Shown piece by piece: positions 43,912 through 52,736 of a DNA stretch of 64,000 bases (position 1 is its first letter; every line of letters starts with the position of its first letter). This DNA comes from Nocardioides exalbidus (GTDB taxonomy: Bacteria > Actinomycetota > Actinomycetes > Propionibacteriales > Nocardioidaceae), in the NCBI RefSeq assembly GCF_900105585.1, contig NZ_FNRT01000002.1:2604001-2668000 (forward strand), in the 5' to 3' direction. Both the position numbers and the translations under genes were made by a program. The notes under the pieces are model-generated. The model was not told where the DNA came from, searched no databases, and saw nothing but the letters and a program-made list of their open reading frames with translations.

Positions 43912-45117
43912 GTGGGGGAGCAGAGGATCGGCGTGGTCGGCGGAGGCATCCTCGGGGCCGCGATCGCGCGTGAGGTCGTCCGCCGACGCCCCGGCACGCA
44001 CGTCGTGGTCCTCGAGAAGGAGGACCACCTCGCCGCCCACCAGACCGGGCACAACTCCGGCGTCGTGCACGCCGGCATCTACTACAAGCCCGGCAGCCTG
44101 AAGGCCGAGCTCTGCACCCGCGGCCGCGGCCTGCTGCGCGACTTCTGCGCCGAGCACGCGATCGCGTACGACGCCTGCGGCAAGCTCGTCGTCGCCGTCG
44201 ACCCGGCCGAGATGGGGCGCTTCGACGCGCTCGAGCGGACCGCGACGGAGAACAAGGTCCCCGGCCTGCGACGGGTCGGGCCGTCGGAGATCCGCGAGGT
44301 CGAGCCGCACGCCGTCGGCCTGGCCGCGCTGCACTCGCCCGAGACCGCGATCACCGACTACCCGGCGATCACCCGGGCGCTGGCCGACGAGGTCGTGGCC
44401 GCCGGCGGAGAGGTGCGCCTCGGTGCGAGGGTCGTCGACATCCAGCGGCACGCGGGAGGGGTGACGGTGCGGGTCGAGGGTGACCCGGCGCCGCTGCGCT
44501 TCGACCACGTCGTGGTCGCCGCGGGGCTCTACGCCGACCGGGTCTCCGCGCTCGTCGACGGCGAGCGTGCGCCGGCGATCCTGCCGTTCCGCGGGGAGTA
44601 CCTCGGCGTCAGCGCCGCCAAGCAGGACATGGTGCGCGGCATGGTCTACCCGGTGCCCGACCCGCAGTACCCCTTCCTCGGCGTGCACTTCACCCGCCGC
44701 GTCGACGGCACGCTCGAGGTCGGGCCCAACGCGGTGCTCGCCACCAAGCGGGAGGGCTACCGGCTCCGCGACGTCTCGGCGGGCGACCTGCGCGAGGTCC
44801 TCGCGTGGCCCGGCTTCTGGCACCTCGCCCGTGCCCACTGGCGCACCGGCATCGACGAGGTGATCGGCTCGGCGTCGCAGCGTGCCTTCATGAAGCGGGC
44901 CTCGGCCTACGTCCCGGACATCGGGGTCGCCGACGTGCGGCGGGCGGGCAGCGGCGTACGCGCCCAGGCGGTCGACCGCGACGGGAGCCTCGTCGACGAC
45001 TTCCGGATCACCAGCGCGGACGGCGTGACGTGCGTGCGCAACGCGCCCTCGCCCGGGGCGACGTCGAGCCTCGCGATCGCCGAGCACGTGCTCGACCAGG
45101 CGTGGGGCCCCGCCTGA
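43912..45117 (+). CDS. lhgO: L-2-hydroxyglutarate oxidase
   Basis: A 401-residue FAD-dependent oxidase of the DAO fold. It has the dinucleotide motif 'VVGGGILGAAIAREV', 'HQTGHNSGVVHAGIYYKPGSLKA' parts near residue 45-65 and 'YPVPDPQYPFLGVHFT' near 248, typical of LhgO/YgaF. It oxidises L-2-hydroxyglutarate to 2-oxoglutarate and can pass electrons to the membrane quinone pool. GTG 43912 is chosen because a GTGGGGAG ribosome-binding site precedes it; GTG 43900 is an alternative. Confidence 0.9.
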   Translation: MGEQRIGVVGGGILGAAIAREVVRRRPGTHVVVLEKEDHLAAHQTGHNSGVVHAGIYYKPGSLKAELCTRGRGLLRDFCAEHAIAYDACGKLVVAVDPAEMGRFDALERTATENKVPGLRRVGPSEIREVEPHAVGLAALHSPETAITDYPAITRALADEVVAAGGEVRLGARVVDIQRHAGGVTVRVEGDPAPLRFDHVVVAAGLYADRVSALVDGERAPAILPFRGEYLGVSAAKQDMVRGMVYPVPDPQYPFLGVHFTRRVDGTLEVGPNAVLATKREGYRLRDVSAGDLREVLAWPGFWHLARAHWRTGIDEVIGSASQRAFMKRASAYVPDIGVADVRRAGSGVRAQAVDRDGSLVDDFRITSADGVTCVRNAPSPGATSSLAIAEHVLDQAWGPA

Positions 45118-45130
45118 CGCCACGGGTCAC

Positions 45131-45136
45131 TAGGGT
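45131..45136 (+). promoter_or_regulatory. -10 element TAGGGT, likely leaderless promoter of the oxidoreductase operon
   Basis: TAGGGT ends 6 nt before ATG 45143 in a 25-bp gap, with no ribosome-binding site between. Confidence 0.55.
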
Positions 45137-45142
45137 CGGGGC

Positions 45143-46141
45143 ATGACGACTCGCTGGGGAATCGCTGCCACCGGGAAGATGGCGCAGGTCTTCGCCACCG
45201 ACCTCGCCCTCGTGCCCGACGCCGAGCTGGCCTTCGTGGGCAGCCGGTCCGCGGAGTCGGCCGACGACTTCGCGGGGCGGTTCGGCGCCGGTGGGGCGGG
45301 CACCTACCGGGACCTGGTCGACGCCGGCCGGGCCGGGGAGGTCGACGTCATCTACGTCGCGACCCCGCACCCGCAACACCGCGACCTCGCGCTCGCCGCG
45401 ATCGAGGCCGGCACCCCGCTCCTCGTCGAGAAGGCCTTCACGGCGACCGTCGCCGGCGCCCAGGAGGTCGTCGACGCGGCCCGTGCCGCCGGCGTGTTCT
45501 GCATGGAGGCGATGTGGACCCGCTTCCAGCCCGCGCTCGTGCAGGCGCGCGAGCTGGTGGCCTCCGGTGCGATCGGCGACCTCGTGCTCGTGCAGGCCGA
45601 CTTCGGCGCCCACCGCGCGTTCGACCCCGCGGACCGGCTCTTCGACCTCGCGCTCGGCGGCGGCTCGGTCCTCGACCTCGGCGTCTACCCGATCTCGCTC
45701 GCCCAGCACTTCCTCGGCCGCCCGGACCGGGTCACGGCCACGGGCACGCTGTTCCCCAACGGCGCCGACGCGTCCGCCGCGATCCAGCTGTCGTACGACG
45801 ACGGGCGGGCCGCCGCGCTCACCTGCACGCTCGCCAGCCAGACCCCGGGCCGGGCGGTCATCAGCGGCACCGGCGGCTCCATCGAGCTCGAGCCGCCGTT
45901 CCACCACCCCAGCCGCATCGTCGTACGACGCAACGGGCAGGAGCCGGAGACGGTCGAGCGGTCGGCCGTCGGTCGCGGCTACACCCACCAGGTCGACGAG
46001 GTGCAGGCGTGCCTCGCGGCCGGGCTCACCGAGAGCCCCGTGATGCCGCTCGCCGACACGCTCGACGTGCAGTGGATCCTGGGGGAGTGCCTCGCACAGC
46101 TCGGCATCGACATCCCGGAGGGCTCCGTGGAGCTCGCGTGA
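45143..46141 (+). CDS. Gfo/Idh/MocA family oxidoreductase
   Basis: A 332-residue NAD(P)-dependent oxidoreductase. The N-terminal Rossmann domain opens 'WGIAATGKMAQVFATDL'. The family signature 'LVEKAFTATVAGAQEVV' lies near residue 95, supplying the catalytic Lys in the 'EKA' position. The C-terminal domain contains 'DLALGGGSVLDLGVYPISLAQ' near 170. Family members act on sugars, cyclitols or dihydrodiols; the substrate is unknown. Its stop overlaps the GTG of the kinase-like gene (GTGA), suggesting a shared pathway. Confidence 0.9.
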   Translation: MTTRWGIAATGKMAQVFATDLALVPDAELAFVGSRSAESADDFAGRFGAGGAGTYRDLVDAGRAGEVDVIYVATPHPQHRDLALAAIEAGTPLLVEKAFTATVAGAQEVVDAARAAGVFCMEAMWTRFQPALVQARELVASGAIGDLVLVQADFGAHRAFDPADRLFDLALGGGSVLDLGVYPISLAQHFLGRPDRVTATGTLFPNGADASAAIQLSYDDGRAAALTCTLASQTPGRAVISGTGGSIELEPPFHHPSRIVVRRNGQEPETVERSAVGRGYTHQVDEVQACLAAGLTESPVMPLADTLDVQWILGECLAQLGIDIPEGSVELA

Positions 46142-47001
46142 ACGACCCGCGCGACCTGCTCGCCGAGCACTGGGGCCTGACGGCGCCGCGCGTGCGGTCG
46201 CTCGACGGCGGCATGAACTCGACAACCTGGCTGGTCGAGCACGACGGCACTGCCTACGTCGCCAAGCACGTCCCGCCCGGCGGCGTCGACGCGCTGCTGG
46301 CCGGCTCCGAGGTCGCCCGGACCCTCGCCGACGCCGGGTTCACCACGGGTCGTCCGGTGGCCGCCCGCGACGGACGCCTCGTCGTGACCGAGGCTGGCCT
46401 GGCCCTGCTCGAGCACGTGCCCGGCCGCGAGCTCGAGGGCGACTCCGAGGACGAGCAGGAGTGGATCGCCCGGGTGCTGGCCGGGGTGCACGCGACGGAC
46501 GCGGCACCCGGCCCCGCGACCTCGGTCTTCGCGACCGACTGGCTCGACCCGCACGCTCCCGGGGTCGGCGAGCACGACTGGCTGGTCACCGCGATCGCCC
46601 ACGTCCGCGAGGAGACCGACCCGCTCGCGCTGACCTGGTCGGTGCTGCACACCGACCCGGCGCCCGAGGCGTTCGTCCACGACGACGCGACAGGTGTCAC
46701 CGGGCTGATCGACTGGGCGGGCGCCCGGCGCGGCCCGGTGCTCTACGACGTCGCCTCGGCAGTGATGTACCTCGGCGGACGGGCGCGCGCGTCGGCCTTC
46801 CTGGCGGCGTACGCCGACCGCGGCCCGCTGGCGGCCGACGAGCTGCGGCAGCTCGACGCGTTCAGCCGGCTGCGGGAGGCGGTCCAGGGCGTCTACTTCG
46901 CGGGTCGCCTCGCCACCGACGACCGGACGGGCGGCGTGGAGGTCGCGGACAACCAGCGGGGGCTCGACGACGCACGTCGCCGGCTGGCCGGGCTCGGCTA
47001 G
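46138..47001 (+). CDS. Aminoglycoside phosphotransferase (APH)-fold protein
   Basis: A 287-residue kinase-like protein. It has the ATP-site Lys in 'AYVAKHVPP' (about residue 41), a catalytic-loop equivalent 'VLHTDPAPEAFVHDD' near 172 and the metal Asp in 'GLIDWAGARRGPVLYD' near 195. The loop has His and Asp but Glu where the HxDxxxxN motif has Asn, so full activity is not certain. Substrates in this superfamily range from aminoglycosides to sugars, choline and homoserine. It is coupled to an oxidoreductase, so a metabolic role is more likely than drug resistance. Confidence 0.82.
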   Translation: MNDPRDLLAEHWGLTAPRVRSLDGGMNSTTWLVEHDGTAYVAKHVPPGGVDALLAGSEVARTLADAGFTTGRPVAARDGRLVVTEAGLALLEHVPGRELEGDSEDEQEWIARVLAGVHATDAAPGPATSVFATDWLDPHAPGVGEHDWLVTAIAHVREETDPLALTWSVLHTDPAPEAFVHDDATGVTGLIDWAGARRGPVLYDVASAVMYLGGRARASAFLAAYADRGPLAADELRQLDAFSRLREAVQGVYFAGRLATDDRTGGVEVADNQRGLDDARRRLAGLG

Positions 47002-47426
47002 CGCCCGCGCTTGCGCCACTCGATCGCGGGGCAGGTGTTCATCACCATCGGCACGCCCGCCGCGATCGTGCGCTCGAACGCCTCGGGGTCGACGACGCCG
47101 AGCTGGAACCAGACCCCGCCCGCGCCGATCTCCACCGCCTGGTCGGCGAACTCGCCGGCGGCCGAGGAGCGCCGGAAGACGTCGACGACGTCGATCGGGA
47201 AGGGCACCTCAGCGAGGGTGGCGTAGCCCTGCTCGCCGTGCACGGTCGCGGCCGAGGGGTGGATCGGGACGATCTGCTTGCCGCGGTCCTGCAGCAGCTT
47301 CGCGATCGACCACGCCGTGCGCTCGGGGTTGTCGGAGAGTCCGACGACGGCCCAGGTCTGCCCCTCGTCGAGCATCCGCTCGATGCTCGCGGGGTCCTGC
47401 CAGCTGAGCCGCTCCGACGTGGTCAC
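46998..47426 (-). CDS. CoA-binding domain protein (YccU-like)
   Basis: A 142-residue single-domain CoA-binding Rossmann protein with 'WAVVGLSDNPERTAWSIAKLLQDRG' parts at residues 25-48, 'IVPIHPSAATVHGEQGY' near 53 and 'GVWFQLGVVDPEAFERTIAAG' near 105, ending 'MNTCPAIEW'. This order is typical of the YccU family, which resembles the CoA-binding module of succinyl-CoA synthetase but lacks catalytic parts. It overlaps the upstream TetR gene by ATGA. Confidence 0.88.
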   Translation of the reverse strand: MTTSERLSWQDPASIERMLDEGQTWAVVGLSDNPERTAWSIAKLLQDRGKQIVPIHPSAATVHGEQGYATLAEVPFPIDVVDVFRRSSAAGEFADQAVEIGAGGVWFQLGVVDPEAFERTIAAGVPMVMNTCPAIEWRKRGR

Positions 47427-48115
47427 GCCTCATCGTAGGACGGTGTCGCGTCCGCGACGACCTCCCGCAGGGCGGGCAGCAGCCTCTCCACCGGCACGTC
47501 GCTGCGCAGCACGACGACCGCGGTGTCGCCGGAGGGCCGGGACGCACGGAAGACCTCCTCCATCGCGACGGCGAACTCGGCCTCGGCCTGCTCGGCGGTG
47601 ATGGTCCCGCGCAGCCAGCGCCGCAGCACGTGGTTGTGCGCGGTCACGACGGCGTTGGCGAGCAGCTCGGCACGGAGATCGCCGATCAGGTCCGGCCGGT
47701 CGCCGTCGCCCGTCCACTGGTCCAGGAAGGTGCGGAAGAGCCGCTGGTACTGCAGCAGCCCGGCCGTCTCGCGGCTGCGGAGCGCGGGCACGTTGCGGGC
47801 GAGGCGGTAGCGCTGCTGCGCGCGGGCGCCCTCGGCGACGTAGTGCGCGAGGACCAGGTGCGCCGCCTCGGTCACCGCGACCTCGACCGTCGCGGAGGTG
47901 GCGGTCGCCAGTCGCGCGGAGACCGCGCCGAGCATGGCGTCGTGGTCGGGGAAGATCACGTCCTCCTTGGACCGGAAGGCCCGGAAGAACGTGGTGCGCC
48001 CGACCTCGGCCCGCGCCGCGACGTCGTCGACGGTCGTCTCGTCGAAGCCGCGCTCCTCGAAGAGCGCGAAGGCCGCGTCGATGAGCCGGTCGCGGGTGCT
48101 GGTCACGGGGGACAT
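47423..48115 (-). CDS. TetR/AcrR family regulator of the beta-oxidation pair
   Basis: About 230 residues. The ATG at 48115 is preferred: TACCAT lies 7 nt upstream, and the longer start at 48139 would put the palindromic operator inside the coding region. The HTH lies at about residues 8-52 ('ETTVDDVAARAEVGRTTFFRAFRSKEDV' in pieces). It is divergent from a 3-hydroxyacyl-CoA dehydrogenase/acyl-CoA dehydrogenase operon. An ACTCAGT motif overlaps both -10 elements, so it probably represses both directions and responds to an acyl-CoA. Confidence 0.88.
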   Translation of the reverse strand: MSPVTSTRDRLIDAAFALFEERGFDETTVDDVAARAEVGRTTFFRAFRSKEDVIFPDHDAMLGAVSARLATATSATVEVAVTEAAHLVLAHYVAEGARAQQRYRLARNVPALRSRETAGLLQYQRLFRTFLDQWTGDGDRPDLIGDLRAELLANAVVTAHNHVLRRWLRGTITAEQAEAEFAVAMEEVFRASRPSGDTAVVVLRSDVPVERLLPALREVVADATPSYDEA

Positions 48116-48123
48116 GGTGGCGA

Positions 48124-48155
48124 TGGTACTCAGTACCACATCACGTACACTCAGT
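48124..48155. promoter_or_regulatory. Double TetR operator with overlapping divergent -10 elements
   Basis: TGGTACT-C-AGTACCA (48124-48138) is a perfect odd palindrome. Its ACTCAGT core recurs exactly 21 bp away (48149-48155), two helical turns on the same face. The minus-strand TACCAT (48123-48128) and plus-strand TACACT (48146-48151) are the apparent -10 elements of tetR and the dehydrogenase operon, and both overlap the motif. Confidence 0.65.
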
Positions 48156-48159
48156 TTCC

Positions 48160-49014
48160 ATGAGTGCTGGAGTGCAGGACGTCGGTGTGGTCGGGTGCGG
48201 ACTGATGGGTGCGGGCATCGCGGAGGTGACGGCGCGCGCCGGCCTCGACGTGGTCGTCGCCGAGTCGTCCGAGGCGGCCGCTGACGCGGGCCGGGCGCGT
48301 CTCGAGCAGTCGCTCACGCGTGCCGAGTCGAAGGGCAAGATCGAGTCCGCAGCCGCCGTGCTGGAGCGGATCCGCGTCGTCACCGACCTCGGCGAGCTGG
48401 CCGACCGCGACCTCGTGGTCGAGGCGATCGTCGAGGACGAGTCGGCCAAGACCGACCTCTTCGCCCGGCTCGACGAGATCGTCACCTCGCCCGACGCCAT
48501 CCTCGCCTCCAACACCTCCTCGATCCCGATCATGAAGCTCGGCGTGGTCACCTCCCGCCCGGCCCAGGTCATCGGCGTGCACTTCTTCAACCCCGTGCCG
48601 GTGCTGCCGCTGGTCGAGCTGGTGCCGAGCCTGCTGACCTCGGCGGAGACCACGGCTCGCGCCCGCGACTTCGTCGAGACCTCGCTCGGCAAGCAGGCGA
48701 TCGACAGCCAGGACCGCGCGGGCTTCGTGGTCAACGCGCTGCTCATCCCGTTCGTGCTCTCGGCGATCCGGATGCTCGAGTCGGGCTTCGCCACCGCCGA
48801 GGACATCGACCGCGGCCTCGTGCTGGGCGCCGCCCACCCGCAGGGTCCGCTCGCGCTCGCCGACCTGATCGGCCTCGACACGACCAAGGCCGTCGCGGAG
48901 TCGCTCTACGAGGAGTTCAAGGAGCCGCTCTACGCCGCCCCGCCGCTGCTCAACCGGATGGTCGACGCCGGCCTCCTCGGCCGCAAGACCGGCCGCGGCT
49001 TCTACACCTACTGA
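48160..49014 (+). CDS. 3-hydroxybutyryl-CoA / 3-hydroxyacyl-CoA dehydrogenase
   Basis: A 284-residue NAD(P)-dependent dehydrogenase. It has 'VVGCGLMGAGIAEV' at residues 9-22, 'SNTSSIPI' near 120, the catalytic His region 'GVHFFNPVPVLPLVELV' parts near 137, and a C-terminal helical domain with 'HPQGPLALADLIGLD', ending 'GRGFYTY'. This is the FadB2/Hbd type that interconverts acetoacetyl-CoA and 3-hydroxybutyryl-CoA. An acyl-CoA dehydrogenase follows 24 bp downstream and a TetR repressor gene is divergent. Confidence 0.92.
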   Translation: MSAGVQDVGVVGCGLMGAGIAEVTARAGLDVVVAESSEAAADAGRARLEQSLTRAESKGKIESAAAVLERIRVVTDLGELADRDLVVEAIVEDESAKTDLFARLDEIVTSPDAILASNTSSIPIMKLGVVTSRPAQVIGVHFFNPVPVLPLVELVPSLLTSAETTARARDFVETSLGKQAIDSQDRAGFVVNALLIPFVLSAIRMLESGFATAEDIDRGLVLGAAHPQGPLALADLIGLDTTKAVAESLYEEFKEPLYAAPPLLNRMVDAGLLGRKTGRGFYTY

Positions 49015-49038
49015 TCCGTCCGCACCAGGAGTCATCCG

Positions 49039-50211
49039 ATGAACGAGTTCCCGATGTATGCCCTCTCCGAGGAGCACCAGGCCATCCGCGAGGCGGTCCG
49101 CGCCGTCGCCGACGCGAAGATCGCGCCCCACGCGGCCGAGGTCGACGAGGAGGCCCGCTACCCGCACGAGGCCGCGGCGGCCCTGCTCGCGTCCGACTTC
49201 CACGCCCCGCACGTGCCGGAGCAGTACGGCGGTGCCGGTGCCGACGCGCTCGCCACCGTGCTGGTGATCGAGGAGGTCGCGCGCGCGTGCGTGTCGTCGT
49301 CCCTGATCCCGGCGGTCAACAAGCTCGGCTCGCTCCCGGTGCAGATCGCCGGCTCGGAGGAGCTCAAGCAGAAGTACCTCGGCGCGCTGGCCCGCGGCGA
49401 GGGCGGCTTCTCGTACTGCCTCTCCGAGCCCGACGCGGGCTCCGACGCGGGCGGAATGAAGACCCGTGCGGTGCGCGACGGCGACCACTGGGTGCTCGAC
49501 GGCGTGAAGCGCTGGATCACCAACGCGGGGGAGTCGGAGTTCTACACCGTCATGGCCGTGACCGACGACGAGAAGAAGACGCGCGGCGGTGTCTCGGCCT
49601 TCGTGGTCGAGAAGTCCGACGAGGGCGTCTCCTTCGGCGCCCCGGAGAAGAAGCTCGGCATCAAGGGCTCGCCGACGCGCGAGGTCTACCTCGACAAGGT
49701 CCGCATCCCCGCCGACCGGATGATCGGCGAGGAGGGCACCGGCTTCACCACCGCCATGAAGACCCTCGACCACACCCGCGTCACCATCGCCGCGCAGGCC
49801 GTCGGCGTCGCCCAGGGGGCGCTCGACCACGCCCTCGACTACGCCAAGGGGCGGGAGCAGTTCGGCACGTCGATCGCCGACTTCCAGGGCCTGCAGTTCA
49901 TGCTCGCCGACATGGGCATGAAGGTCGAGGCCGCACGCCAGATGACCTACGCCGCCGCCGGCCGCTCCGAGCGCGGCGACGACGACCTCACCTTCTTCGG
50001 CGCCGCCGCGAAGTGCTTCGCCTCCGACGTCGCCATGGAGGTCACCGTCAACGCCGTGCAGGTCCTCGGCGGCTACGGCTACACCCGCGACTACCCGGTC
50101 GAGCGGATGATGCGCGACGCCAAGATCACCCAGATCTACGAGGGCACCAACCAGGTCCAGCGGATCGTGATGGCGCGCCAGCTCCTCGCCGGGGTGCAGT
50201 CCGAGCTCTGA
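49039..50211 (+). CDS. Acyl-CoA dehydrogenase
   Basis: A 390-residue FAD enzyme. The ATG at 49039 has AGGAG 9 nt upstream. Features are '[17 protein letters not shown]' at the N-terminus, '[14 protein letters not shown]' near residue 130, '[21 protein letters not shown]' parts near 340 and '[11 protein letters not shown]', with the catalytic Glu in 'YEGT' as in short/medium-chain enzymes. It forms an operon with the 3-hydroxyacyl-CoA dehydrogenase, so a short- or branched-chain beta-oxidation role is likely. Confidence 0.93.
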   Translation: MNEFPMYALSEEHQAIREAVRAVADAKIAPHAAEVDEEARYPHEAAAALLASDFHAPHVPEQYGGAGADALATVLVIEEVARACVSSSLIPAVNKLGSLPVQIAGSEELKQKYLGALARGEGGFSYCLSEPDAGSDAGGMKTRAVRDGDHWVLDGVKRWITNAGESEFYTVMAVTDDEKKTRGGVSAFVVEKSDEGVSFGAPEKKLGIKGSPTREVYLDKVRIPADRMIGEEGTGFTTAMKTLDHTRVTIAAQAVGVAQGALDHALDYAKGREQFGTSIADFQGLQFMLADMGMKVEAARQMTYAAAGRSERGDDDLTFFGAAAKCFASDVAMEVTVNAVQVLGGYGYTRDYPVERMMRDAKITQIYEGTNQVQRIVMARQLLAGVQSEL

Positions 50212-50292
50212 GCCGGCCGGCGCCGGTGAGACGTGCGCCTCATCCACGCCCCGTCGGGGGCTGCCGATGCCGCTGCGGGCGGTGCGGCTGAA

Positions 50293-50298
50293 TACCGT
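50293..50298 (+). promoter_or_regulatory. -10 element TACCGT, likely leaderless promoter of the HAD gene
   Basis: TACCGT ends 6 nt before GTG 50305, which fixes that start over the longer open frame. Confidence 0.45.
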
Positions 50299-50304
50299 CG
50301 TGGT

Positions 50305-51174
50305 GTGAGCTCACCTGCCCCCGCCGTCTCCGTCCTCGACGACCTCGCACCCGGCGCGCTCGCCGGCGTACGACTCGTGGTGTCGGACCTCGACGGCACG
50401 CTGCTGGCGCCGGACCGGACGCTTCCGTCCAGCACCGGTGGGCTCGTCGCCGACCTGGTCGCCGCGGGCCTCACGTTCGTGCCGGCCAGCGGGCGGGCGC
50501 ACGCCTCGCAGGCCGAGCTCTTCGCCGAGGTCCCGCTCGTCGACACCTACATCGCCGACAACGGTGCGGTCCTCGTGGAGCACGGGGAGGCCAGGGCGAC
50601 GGGGACCCTCGACGAGTCGCTCGTGCGCGAGCTCGTCGACGCGGTCCGGGAGTACGCCCGTGCCGAGGGCCGGCGGGCGACCGCCGTCGTGTGCGGCGTC
50701 GACAGCGCGTGGGTCGAGGTCGACGGCGAGATCTGGGACGAGGCCCTCCACTACCACCCGACCCTGACCCGGGTGGCTCGCCTCGAGGACGTCACCGACG
50801 ACGTCATCAAGGTGGCGATCATCGACCTCGAGAGCACCGAGGCGGTCGACCGTGACGTGCTGGTGCACTTCGCGGACCGCGCTCAGGTGACCCGGTCGGG
50901 CACCCACTGGGCGGACGTCACCGCCTTCGGCGTGACCAAGGGCCAGGCGCTGCGCGACCTGCAGGCACGCCTCGGAGTCGGTCCCGACCAGACGGCCGTG
51001 TTCGGCGACCACCTCAACGACCTCGAGATGTTCGGCGAGGCCACGCACTCCTTCGCCGTCGCCCACGCGCAGCCCGAGGTCGCCGCGATCGCGCGCCACC
51101 AGCTGCCCGACGTGGTCGAGCCGGTGCAGGCCGTCATGCGCCGGATCCTGGACGACGTCGCCAGTCAAGGCTGA
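50305..51174 (+). CDS. HAD superfamily Cof-type phosphatase
   Basis: A 289-residue phosphatase. Motif I is 'VSDLDGTLL' near residue 25, with the nucleophile and acid Asp. Motif II lies in 'FVPASGRA' near 55. Motif III/IV is 'KGQAL' then 'FGDHLNDLEMF' near 233, giving the Cof/IIB cap arrangement. These enzymes hydrolyse sugar phosphates, FMN or PLP. GTG 50305 is preferred on promoter spacing. A terminator-like stem follows before the convergent HNH gene. Confidence 0.88.
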   Translation: MSSPAPAVSVLDDLAPGALAGVRLVVSDLDGTLLAPDRTLPSSTGGLVADLVAAGLTFVPASGRAHASQAELFAEVPLVDTYIADNGAVLVEHGEARATGTLDESLVRELVDAVREYARAEGRRATAVVCGVDSAWVEVDGEIWDEALHYHPTLTRVARLEDVTDDVIKVAIIDLESTEAVDRDVLVHFADRAQVTRSGTHWADVTAFGVTKGQALRDLQARLGVGPDQTAVFGDHLNDLEMFGEATHSFAVAHAQPEVAAIARHQLPDVVEPVQAVMRRILDDVASQG

Positions 51175-51187
51175 CGCGAACGTGCCT

Positions 51188-51233
51188 GTGACCCCGCCGT
51201 CGTGGTGACGGGCGGGGTGCGGGGCGGGGTCAC
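51188..51233. terminator. Long stem-loop between convergent HAD and HNH genes
   Basis: Eleven-base perfect arms GTGACCCCGCC/GGCGGGGTCAC enclose a 24-nt loop holding a second GGCGGGGT copy that could pair alternatively. It overlaps the HNH stop and can serve both genes. Confidence 0.6.
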
Positions 51234-52645
51234 GGTCGTGCGGGCGGTGGGGGCTCGATGTGGTTGATCGGGGTGGTGCCTGATCGGTCGCGTCTGAACT
51301 GGTGGCCGTGGGGTGACGTCCACTCGAAGACCCCGGGCTCGACCATGGCGTAGTGCCAGCTGGTGAAGGTCTTGAGTCGGTGGTGGGAGCGGCACAGGCA
51401 GGCGAGGTTGTCGGACCGTGTGGGTCCGGGTTGTGGTCGGCCTTCGGCTTCGGCGTCGTGGTCGTACGGGCTGATGTGGTCGATGTCGCAGGCCCTGGCT
51501 GGCCTGGTGCAGTGGGGGAAGACGCAGGTGCGGTCGCGCAGGATGACCTGTTCGCGGATGCGGTCGGGGATCTCGTAGCCGGGCGCGCTCAGGTTGTGGT
51601 TGAGGTCGATGACCGGCTTCACGGTCACCTTCGTCCGACTGTCGGAGCACCAGGACTGGAGCTGCTCCAACAGGAGGAGCTTCTGCCGGTTCTCCATCCG
51701 TCCGGTGGGACCGAAGACCGTCGTCTCCTCGACCAGGTCTGCGTCGAAGTGGGCGTGGAGCACGACCTCCCGCGCGACGGGGAGGTCGTCCTTCCGGTCG
51801 TCCGTCGAGGTGGTGGTCGTGGCGCCGCGGGCGTGGAAGAGGTCGAGGGCGGTCTGGGTGCGGGCGAGGTTGCCGAGGGCCTTGGCCCGCCGCACGTCGA
51901 GGGTCTCGGTGGAGCCGAGGGCTTTCTGCGTCGCGGCGTCACGGCTGAGGGCGTGGTCGAGGTCGATGCCGTCGGCGAGGTCGAGGTCGGCCTCGACGTG
52001 GACGGTGCCGGCGAAGTGCACGTCCTGATCCAGGACGGTGACGTGGCGGGGGTCGACGTACAGGTAGCCGTCGTCCGGGTCAGCCGCCCGATCCGGTTGA
52101 GCGAGCTGGAACCTCTTGATGGCTTCTGCGACGAGGCGGTCGAGCTGCGCGACACCGACCTTTCCCGCGACAGCCGTGACCTGGTCGTCGACCCAGCTCG
52201 CGGCGTCACGGGTCAGCGAAGGAACCGCGTGGATGGTCGCCTCCGCGACCGACCGCGCCCGCCACGCGGGCACCGCACCGGCGTGGACCTGGGACCACAG
52301 CCTGGGGAGGCGGTGGCGGAGCTCGAGGGCGTGCCCGATGAGCTTCTTCGCCGCGGTCGTGCTGATGCCGAGGACGGCTCCGAGCTCGGCCACACAGAAC
52401 TCCGCTACCAGCGGGCAGCCGTCGCCGGCGATCGGCTCCTCGTGCTCCGAGCCTGGTGTGGTGAAGGCTGCGGCGAGGTGGATCGACTCGGGTGGGTGGA
52501 GGTCGGCCCAGCGGGCGGCGAGGTCGAGCTGGTCGGCGGCTGCCTGGTCCTCGACGGCCTTGCGGTCGCGCAGGGCAGCGAGCAGGGCGAAGGCAGTGAG
52601 GTCGTCGACCCCTGCCTCGCGGACCGCTGCCAGCACTTCGCTCAT
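51230..52645 (-). CDS. DUF222 / HNH endonuclease domain protein
   Basis: A 471-residue protein. The DUF222 region (about 35-330) is helical with 'VAEFCVAELGAVLGIS'. The C-terminal HNH has 'CVFPHCTRPARACDIDHI', 'RSDNLACLCRSHHRLK' and paired Cys for zinc. Such genes are multicopy in actinobacteria and sit in 13E12-type repeats in mycobacteria. Their function is not established. TACAAT 7 nt upstream of the ATG supports the start. No inteins or mobile-element ends flank it here. Confidence 0.9.
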   Translation of the reverse strand: MSEVLAAVREAGVDDLTAFALLAALRDRKAVEDQAAADQLDLAARWADLHPPESIHLAAAFTTPGSEHEEPIAGDGCPLVAEFCVAELGAVLGISTTAAKKLIGHALELRHRLPRLWSQVHAGAVPAWRARSVAEATIHAVPSLTRDAASWVDDQVTAVAGKVGVAQLDRLVAEAIKRFQLAQPDRAADPDDGYLYVDPRHVTVLDQDVHFAGTVHVEADLDLADGIDLDHALSRDAATQKALGSTETLDVRRAKALGNLARTQTALDLFHARGATTTTSTDDRKDDLPVAREVVLHAHFDADLVEETTVFGPTGRMENRQKLLLLEQLQSWCSDSRTKVTVKPVIDLNHNLSAPGYEIPDRIREQVILRDRTCVFPHCTRPARACDIDHISPYDHDAEAEGRPQPGPTRSDNLACLCRSHHRLKTFTSWHYAMVEPGVFEWTSPHGHQFRRDRSGTTPINHIEPPPPARP

Positions 52646-52652
52646 GTGTTCG

Positions 52653-52658
52653 ATTGTA
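52653..52658 (-). promoter_or_regulatory. -10 element TACAAT, likely leaderless promoter of the HNH gene
   Basis: Minus-strand TACAAT, close to the consensus TATAAT, with a 7-nt gap to the ATG at 52645. It is the best -10 in the window. Confidence 0.6.
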
Positions 52659-52736
52659 GGCGACGGGTCCGACAGTGGCCATGCTCGGAGGTGCGAGGTT
52701 CGGTCAAGGGATGGTCTGGTTGGCGCCGGCGTCAGG

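Noticed and set aside
46138-47001. Aminoglycoside resistance gene
   Set aside because: Only the APH fold is supported; the catalytic loop deviates and the gene is coupled to a metabolic oxidoreductase.
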